The notes beneath the pieces are model-generated. The model had not been told where the DNA came from. It did no database searches and saw nothing but the letters and a program-made list of their open reading frames with translations. Below are positions 59,323-64,000 of a DNA stretch of 64,000 bases, piece after piece. Each line of letters opens with the position of its first letter. Positions within the stretch are counted from its first letter, which is position 1. The DNA comes from Bacteroidota bacterium (GTDB lineage: Bacteria > Bacteroidota > Bacteroidia > Chitinophagales > Chitinophagaceae), in contig JAEWHC010000009.1 of NCBI GenBank assembly GCA_023387985.1, positions 1,375,924 to 1,439,923 of the forward strand. Reading direction: 5' to 3'. A program made the position numbers and the translations under genes.

Positions 59323-59769
59323 ATGGCAAAAGAAATTACCGGCTATGTTAAGCTCCAGGTGAAAGGAGGACAAGCCAACCCGGCGCCACCAATTGGCCCG
59401 GCACTCGGTTCCAAGGGATTGAACATCATGGAGTTCTGCAAACAGTTCAATGCCCGTACCCAAGACAAAATGGGTAAAGTACTCCCGGTATTGATTACCG
59501 TTTACAACGACAAATCTTTCGAATTTGTAATTAAGACAGCGCCTGCTGCCATCCAGTTGATGGATGCCGCCAAGGTGAAGAAGGGCAGCAACGAACCCAA
59601 CCGTGTACGTGTGGGTAAAGTTACCTGGGCACAGGTAGAAGAAATTGCCAAAGACAAAATGCCTGACCTCAACTGTTTTTCGCTGGAAAGCGCCATGAAA
59701 ATGGTGGCCGGTACCGCACGCAGTCTCGGCATTCGGGTTGAAGGAAAAGCCCCCTGGACCAATCAGTAA
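59323..59769 (+). CDS. rplK: 50S ribosomal protein L11
   Basis: 148 residues. 'GYVKLQVKGGQANPAPPIGPALGSKGLNIMEFCKQFNARTQDKMGKVLPVLITVYNDKSFEFVIKTAPAAIQL' and 'DLNCFSLESAMKMVAGTARSLGI' are the family marks. L11 forms the GTPase-associated centre with L10-L12 and is methylated by PrmA (gene at 10254). First gene of the operon, with a long leader. Confidence 0.97.
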   Translation: MAKEITGYVKLQVKGGQANPAPPIGPALGSKGLNIMEFCKQFNARTQDKMGKVLPVLITVYNDKSFEFVIKTAPAAIQLMDAAKVKKGSNEPNRVRVGKVTWAQVEEIAKDKMPDLNCFSLESAMKMVAGTARSLGIRVEGKAPWTNQ

Positions 59770-59799
59770 TTTTATCAACCTCAGTAAAAACAAAAGATC

Positions 59800-60492
59800 A
59801 TGAAATTGACCAAGAAAAGAAAGGTTGCTGAAACCAAGGTTGATAACCAAAAGGTTTATCCGCTCAACGAAGCAGCAGCACTTGTAAAAGATATCAATTG
59901 CACAAAATTCGACAGTTCTGTGGATCTTCACATCCGCCTCGGCGTTGACCCCAAAAAGGCCGACCAGGCTGTTCGTGGAACCGTTACCCTGCCGCACGGC
60001 GTAGGTAAAACAAAACGGGTGCTGGTGCTCTGTACACCTGACAAAGAAGCTGAAGCACAGGCTGCAGGCGCAGACTTTGTAGGTTTGGAAGAATTCATTC
60101 AAAAAATTGAAAGTGGCTGGACGGACATCGATGTGGTTGTTGCCACCCCAGCAGTAATGCCCAAAATTGGTAAGCTCGGTAAGATACTGGGTCCCCGTAA
60201 CCTGATGCCGAACCCCAAAACCGGCACCGTAACCAACGATGTTGGTAAAGCGGTAACTGACCTCAAAGGGGGTAAAATTGCTTTTAAGGTAGATAAAGCA
60301 GGGATTATTCATGCCTCTGTGGGCCGGATTTCATTTGCCCCTGAAAAGTTGCAGGAAAATTCTGCCGAACTCGTGAATGCCATCATTAAACTGAAGCCGG
60401 CAACTGCAAAAGGCACTTACCTGAAGAGTATCCGCATGGCAAGTACCATGAGCCCAAGCATTCCTGTTGACACCAAATCGTTCGTCCACTAA
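59800..60492 (+). CDS. rplA: 50S ribosomal protein L1
   Basis: 230 residues. 'LTKKRKVAETKVDNQKVYPLNEAAALVKD', 'VDLHIRLGVDPKKADQAVRGTVTLPHG', 'VATPAVMPKIGKLGKILGPRNLMPNPKTGTVT' and 'IHASVGRISFAPEKLQENSAELVNAI' match the family over full length. L1 builds the mobile stalk that handles E-site tRNA and represses its own operon. It follows rplK after 30 bp. Confidence 0.97.
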   Translation: MKLTKKRKVAETKVDNQKVYPLNEAAALVKDINCTKFDSSVDLHIRLGVDPKKADQAVRGTVTLPHGVGKTKRVLVLCTPDKEAEAQAAGADFVGLEEFIQKIESGWTDIDVVVATPAVMPKIGKLGKILGPRNLMPNPKTGTVTNDVGKAVTDLKGGKIAFKVDKAGIIHASVGRISFAPEKLQENSAELVNAIIKLKPATAKGTYLKSIRMASTMSPSIPVDTKSFVH

Positions 60493-60538
60493 GACTGATC
60501 CCGGGATTTTCCCTGGTTCAATCGCAAAAAAGACCATT

Positions 60539-61066
60539 ATGAACAAAGAACAAAAAAATGAGATCATTGAGGTACTGAAAGAAAAATTCAACCAGTACAG
60601 CAATTTCTATATAACCAATACCGAAAGCCTTAGTGTGGCCCAGGTAAACAAACTTCGCCGCGTTTGCTTCAACAAACAGGTGGAAATGCGTGTTGCTAAA
60701 AACACGCTGATCCGCAAAGCCATGGAAGCTTTGGATTCAGAAAAATACCAGGAAGTATTTCCCGCCCTGAACGGTGTTACTGCTTTGATGTTTTCTGAAA
60801 ATCCCAAAGAGCCCGCCATCATTCTCACAACTTTCCGTAAAGAAACCAAAGGTGAAAGACCGGCCCTGAAAGCCGCCTTTATTGACGGTGGTGTATTCCT
60901 GGGAGATGAAAACCTGCAAGCGCTGAAAGACATCAAGAGCAAGGAAGACCTGATTGGCGAAATCATAGGCCTGTTGCAGTCCCCTGCCAAGAATGTGATC
61001 AGCGGCCTGAACGCCGGAAGCAAGCTCGCTTCGTTGATTAAGGCGCTCGAAGAACGGGCTGCTTAG
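60539..61066 (+). CDS. rplJ: 50S ribosomal protein L10
   Basis: 175 residues from ATG 60539; a frame open from 60467 overlaps rplA and is not used. 'KNEIIEVLKEKFNQYSNFYITNTESLSVAQVNKLRRVCFNKQVEMRVAKNTLIRKAMEAL' is the L10 pattern; the C-terminal 'LIGEIIGLLQSPAKNVISGLNAGSKLASLIKALEERAA' holds L7/L12 dimers. Third gene of the operon, 46 bp after rplA. Confidence 0.95.
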   Translation: MNKEQKNEIIEVLKEKFNQYSNFYITNTESLSVAQVNKLRRVCFNKQVEMRVAKNTLIRKAMEALDSEKYQEVFPALNGVTALMFSENPKEPAIILTTFRKETKGERPALKAAFIDGGVFLGDENLQALKDIKSKEDLIGEIIGLLQSPAKNVISGLNAGSKLASLIKALEERAA

Positions 61067-61108
61067 TAGTAATGCGAAAAGTTGACAAGTTGATGAGTTA
61101 ATTGGTTA

Positions 61109-61135
61109 GGAAGAACAATCAGCATATTGTCTTCC
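61109..61135 (+). promoter_or_regulatory. Hairpin in the rplJ-rplL spacer
   Basis: GGAAGA-ACAAT (61109-61119) pairs with ATTGT-CTTCC (61126-61135) with one bulged A. No T run follows. Could be a processing or attenuation site. Confidence 0.4.
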
Positions 61136-61178
61136 TTATCCAAAGCAACTTAAAATATGAAACCGAATCAATCGACCC

Positions 61179-61197
61179 TATCCCTGTGAGAGGGATA
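61179..61197 (+). promoter_or_regulatory. Second hairpin in the rplJ-rplL spacer
   Basis: TATCCCT (61179-61185) pairs perfectly with AGGGATA (61191-61197), loop GTGAG. Not followed by a T run. It lies 123 bp before the rplL start. Confidence 0.4.
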
Positions 61198-61319
61198 AGC
61201 GGGTGAGGTTAAAATCCCTAAGTTTTGGCGGGATCCCAAAGTCCAGAACAATTTTTTTAAACAGCCGCCGGACTCTTATTACAAACATGGAGAATGAAGG
61301 CGGTAAAAATCTAAAGAAA

Positions 61320-61697
61320 ATGGCTGATTTAAAAGCATTTGCAGAACAACTGGTTAACCTGACGGTAAAAGAGGTTAACGAACTGGCACAAATTTTAAAA
61401 GACGAGTATGGCATTGAGCCTGCAGCTGCCGCTGTAGCAGTTGCCGCCCCCGCTGGTGGTGGTGATGCGCCTGTTGCTGAAGAAAAAACATCATTTGATG
61501 TTGTTTTGAAAGCTGCCGGCCCCAACAAACTGAACGTGGTGAAAATAGTAAAAGAACTCACCGGTTTAGGACTGAAAGAAGCTAAGGATTTGGTAGATAC
61601 CGCTCCGAAGCCCGTGAAAGAAGGCGTTGACAAAGCCACTGCTGAAGACGTAGCCGCCAAGCTCAAAGAAGCCGGCGCTGAAGTTGAGGTAGCTTAA
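61320..61697 (+). CDS. rplL: 50S ribosomal protein L7/L12
   Basis: 125 residues from ATG 61320 ('MADLKAFAEQLVNLTVKEVNELAQILKDEYGIEPAAA'); an ATG at 61287 would add 11 residues. N-terminal dimerisation helices, an Ala/Gly/Pro hinge (about 38-56), then the C-terminal factor-binding domain 'KTSFDVVLKAAGPNKLNVVKIVKELTGLGLKEAKDLVDTAPKPVKEG'. It is separated from rplJ by 253 bp, longer than the usual spacer. It is followed by a strong terminator, not by rpoB. Confidence 0.96.
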   Translation: MADLKAFAEQLVNLTVKEVNELAQILKDEYGIEPAAAAVAVAAPAGGGDAPVAEEKTSFDVVLKAAGPNKLNVVKIVKELTGLGLKEAKDLVDTAPKPVKEGVDKATAEDVAAKLKEAGAEVEVA

Positions 61698-61748
61698 TTT
61701 TATCTTTTGGGGAATTCCGCTGCAGGCAGTGGGATTTACCATGATGAG

Positions 61749-61780
61749 CCGCTCTGTATAGCATACAGGGCGGTTTTTTT
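61749..61780 (+). terminator. Strong terminator after rplL
   Basis: CCGCTCTGTA (61749-61758) pairs with TACAGGGCGG (61764-61773) with one G-T wobble, loop TAGCA, followed by seven T (61774-61780). It ends the rplKAJL operon. Confidence 0.9.
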
Positions 61781-62138
61781 ATGCCCCTTTTGCAATATCA
61801 ATCCTGCAGATGAAACGCCAAAAAACATGACATTTTTATGTTTTTACGATTGAAATATCCATTTGTGGGTAACTTCTTAAAAAAATGGTAGTTAAATTGC
61901 TATATTTTTTTTCAAAAACCACCATTTAACACGATATTTACAGTTGAAACACCGGAATGGGATCAAACCTGAGCCGGACACTCAAACGGATACCAGACTC
62001 AAACAGACACCCATGCCTTCCTTCATTACACCTTCACCAGGATTGCACCATCATTGCGGGGTACCTATGCCCCAGAGCCAGATGCCGTTAGGTTTTCTTC
62101 CACATAATTTTCTTCCTTTTCACACGAATTCATTGATT
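61781..62138. other. AT-rich intergenic region before the HYR gene
   Basis: 358 bp. Contains an inverted repeat GTTAAAT (61891-61897) / ATTTAAC (61924-61930) around a long T run. The last 126 bp stay open in the frame of the HYR gene from an ATG at 62013, but that stretch reads as His/Pro-rich sequence without signal-peptide character. No RNA gene or exact promoter box seen. Confidence 0.5.
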
Positions 62139-64000
62139 ATGAAAGCTAATTCTATGCTTCAGCTGCCCCGTATTTTCCGTTGGATAACTGCAATCTTTTT
62201 TTTATTTGCGGGTACCACGCTAAATGCTCAAACCACTACCTGTACAGTAACTATTGCCAATTGCCCGCCGCTTTTGGAGAATCCCTATTGCGCCAACACT
62301 ACTGTAGATGGGATTTATGGTACTTATGTAACCTGGCCACAGCCGGATATCAGTTATAGCTGTACCGGTACACCACCCCCGGGCGGAGTGCTTGGCATGT
62401 TGTACGAAAACCAGTTTAATATACCGGCTAATAAAGATGCCTGCTGGATGTATAACCTCATGAGTCGCGTAGGCAGCAACAATGTTAGAATTGGACAAGG
62501 AAACGGAACTGGCAATCCAACCCTGACTTCCACAACATCCTTTCTTTTTCAACAAGGGGTTCCTGTGGATATGAAGATAGGCCTGATCATGACTGTACCC
62601 AACACAACACTAAATGTATGGCTTATTCCCGCAGCCGGAGGTGCTCCTTTTCTGGCTCATACCAGGACGAATTTGCCCACTGGTACCTATAGTGAAGATT
62701 TCACAGTTACCGTTCCGGAAACGGATGCTTATTATGTACAATATGAATTTATTGGTCCAGCCAACTGGGCAAATTCTGAAATAGATTACCTTGGAATAGA
62801 CGCCTACATATTTGCCACCTGTGCCGAAGGTGGGGCTCCCAATTTTGCAACAACCGTTGTGAGAAGTGATGGAAAAACGCTGGGAGATGTTTATCCTGTA
62901 GGCACCACCACAGTTACCTATACCGCAATTTTGCGCAACACAAACGGTGATGTAATAGATCAAAAAACCTGTAGTTTTAACGTTATCGTTGTTTCCGGGG
63001 CGCCAATTATTGAATGCCCGACGGTTCAAATATCATATAATACAGATCCAGGTGTTTGTACAGCATCCCTGACTTTTGCAGCTACGGTAACCGAACCTCA
63101 ATGTACAGGCGCGGGTACTTCAACCCTGACCTATTGGATTGGTGCCACACAAATTTCTTTCCCATACGCATTTCCAATTGGTTCAACAATCGTTACCGCC
63201 AGGGCGGATAATGGCATTGCCGATCCGGTGGAATGTACGTTTACTGTGGTGGTGGTGGATAATGAGGATCCGGAGATCACTTGTCCTGGTCCTCAAACCG
63301 TATATGTAGATGCGAATTGCTCATTTACTGTTCCAGACTGGACCGGTATGGTAACCGCTACCGACAATTGTCCAGGTGTAACGGTAACCCAAAATGTTGC
63401 TGTGGGCTCGACCCTTGCCATTGGAACACATACAATAACCTTCACCGCCACCGATGCAGCCGGCAATACCGCCACCTGCACGATGGACGTGACCGTGGCA
63501 GACAATACAGATCCTGAGATCACTTGTCCTGGTCCTCAAACCGTATATGTAGATGCGAATTGCTCATTTACCGTTCCAGACTGGACCGGTATGGTAACCG
63601 CTACCGACAATTGTCCAGGTGTAACGGTAACCCAAAGCGTTGCTGTGGGCTCGACCCTTGCCATTGGAACACATACAATAACCTTCACCGCTACCGATGC
63701 AGCCGGCAATACCGCCACCTGCACGATGGACGTGACGGTGGCAGACAATACCGATCCTGAGATCACTTGTCCTGGTCCTCAAACCGTATATGTAGATGCG
63801 AATTGCTCATTTACCGTTCCTGACTGGACCGGTATGGTAACCGCTACCGACAATTGTCCAGGTGTAACGGTAACCCAAAGTGTTGCTGTGGGCTCGACCC
63901 TTGCCATTGGAACACATACAATAACCTTCACCGCCACCGATGCAGCCGGCAATACCGCCACCTGCACGATGGACGTGACCGTGGCAGACAATACCGATCC
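62139..64000 (+). CDS. Giant HYR-repeat surface protein, N-terminal part (runs off the window)
   Basis: At least 620 codons, no stop before the window ends. ATG 62139 begins a signal peptide ('WITAIFFLFAGTTLNAQ'). Residues about 32-285 form a Cys-rich domain plus a beta-rich region ('YYVQYEFIGPANWANSEIDYLG'). Residues about 288-376 are a divergent HYR-like (hyalin) module, and from 377 on the protein is near-identical 81-residue HYR units with 'DPEITCPGPQTVYVDANCSF', 'TATDNCPGVTVTQSV' and 'GTHTITFTATDAAGNTATC'. Such proteins are large adhesins, often with a type IX sorting domain at the unseen C-terminus. Confidence 0.87.
   Translation, partial: MKANSMLQLPRIFRWITAIFFLFAGTTLNAQTTTCTVTIANCPPLLENPYCANTTVDGIYGTYVTWPQPDISYSCTGTPPPGGVLGMLYENQFNIPANKDACWMYNLMSRVGSNNVRIGQGNGTGNPTLTSTTSFLFQQGVPVDMKIGLIMTVPNTTLNVWLIPAAGGAPFLAHTRTNLPTGTYSEDFTVTVPETDAYYVQYEFIGPANWANSEIDYLGIDAYIFATCAEGGAPNFATTVVRSDGKTLGDVYPVGTTTVTYTAILRNTNGDVIDQKTCSFNVIVVSGAPIIECPTVQISYNTDPGVCTASLTFAATVTEPQCTGAGTSTLTYWIGATQISFPYAFPIGSTIVTARADNGIADPVECTFTVVVVDNEDPEITCPGPQTVYVDANCSFTVPDWTGMVTATDNCPGVTVTQNVAVGSTLAIGTHTITFTATDAAGNTATCTMDVTVADNTDPEITCPGPQTVYVDANCSFTVPDWTGMVTATDNCPGVTVTQSVAVGSTLAIGTHTITFTATDAAGNTATCTMDVTVADNTDPEITCPGPQTVYVDANCSFTVPDWTGMVTATDNCPGVTVTQSVAVGSTLAIGTHTITFTATDAAGNTATCTMDVTVADNTD
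63267..64000 (+). repeat. Tandem 243-bp HYR-coding repeats
   Basis: Unit boundaries at GAT-CC(G/T)-GAG: 63267-63509, 63510-63752, 63753-63995, and a fourth unit begins at 63996. The units are almost identical at the DNA level; visible differences are single bases (for example AATGTTGCT, AGCGTTGCT, AGTGTTGCT in units 1, 2 and 3). Each encodes 81 residues in frame. Confidence 0.93.

Noticed and set aside
59167..60312. 381-codon open frame on the minus strand over rplK and rplA
   Set aside because: It is a shadow of the two ribosomal protein genes; composition is Phe/His/Leu-biased as in reverse frames and there is no family similarity.
63293..63991. Repeated 72-78 codon frames on both strands within the HYR array
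   Set aside because: They are copies of one shadow caused by the 243-bp repeat; the real frame runs through from 62139.
63267..64000. Possible CRISPR-like direct repeats
   Set aside because: The period is 243 bp with no unique spacers, and the repeat codes for HYR domains in frame.

Overview
This window is chromosomal DNA from a member of the Bacteroidota, most likely of the Chitinophagaceae/Sphingobacteriia type. The support is: a CHU_C-type (type B) type IX secretion sorting domain (31403-33337), two RemB/Wzi-like outer-membrane proteins, the Bacteroidota form of PurM, DUF1080 proteins, an RND pump fused to an outer-membrane factor, and repeated matches to the Bacteroidota -7 promoter box TAnnTTTG with few Shine-Dalgarno sequences. 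Species cannot be named from the sequence alone. Most of the window is core chromosome; I see no prophage, insertion sequence, CRISPR array or plasmid gene.

Layout. 0.1-11.8 kb: coiled-coil membrane protein, holA, ribF, purM, an FtsE-type ATPase, two glycosyltransferases, rpsO, pnp, prmA and plsY. 12-22.6 kb: a DUF3052-like protein, a large BNR/sortilin-like exported protein, a MORN-like protein, the overlapping N-degron pair clpS-aat, then a 1022-aa TPR protein followed by an outer-membrane barrel and a tail-anchored HU/CCDC81-like protein. 22.6-26.3 kb: a three-gene biotin-dependent acyl-CoA carboxylase operon. 26.4-40.8 kb: serine hydrolase, methyltransferase, radC, prs, TPR lipoprotein, type IX-secreted adhesin-like protein, DUF6157, S9 peptidase, SDR, a YjdI-YjdJ fusion, a possibly decayed gene and a short MutS homologue. 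40.8-47.3 kb: pyrC, two tandem RemB-like proteins, and the DUF177-rpmF-plsX cluster. 47.5-54.8 kb: thioredoxin-like protein, exported HMA metal-binding protein, small exported protein, then a CusA-type pump carrying its own outer-membrane factor, and its adaptor. 55-57.8 kb: a double DUF1080 protein with a Tat-type Gfo/Idh/MocA oxidoreductase. 57.8-64 kb: hexanucleotide repeat, tRNA-Thr(CGT), tandem universal stress protein, rplK-rplA-rplJ-rplL closed by a strong terminator, and the start of a giant HYR-repeat surface protein that runs off the window.

How parts work together. rpsO and pnp are neighbours as in many bacteria. ClpS (N-degron receptor) and Aat (N-degron writer) are co-encoded. 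The carrier, carboxylase and transferase subunits of the acyl-CoA carboxylase form one operon. plsX and plsY, in different places, supply phosphatidic acid synthesis. The HMA protein, the small exported protein, the pump-OMF fusion and the adaptor look like a heavy-metal efflux island.

The least ordinary points are the single-polypeptide RND pump plus outer-membrane factor with an internal signal-peptide-like junction, the hexamer repeat that encodes an alternating basic/hydrophobic micro-ORF, the L11-L1-L10-L12 cluster detached from rpoBC, the nearly identical 243-bp HYR repeats, the YjdI-YjdJ fusion, and a dihydroorotase with Gln at the first expected metal-ligand position. I found no clear undescribed defence or signalling system.
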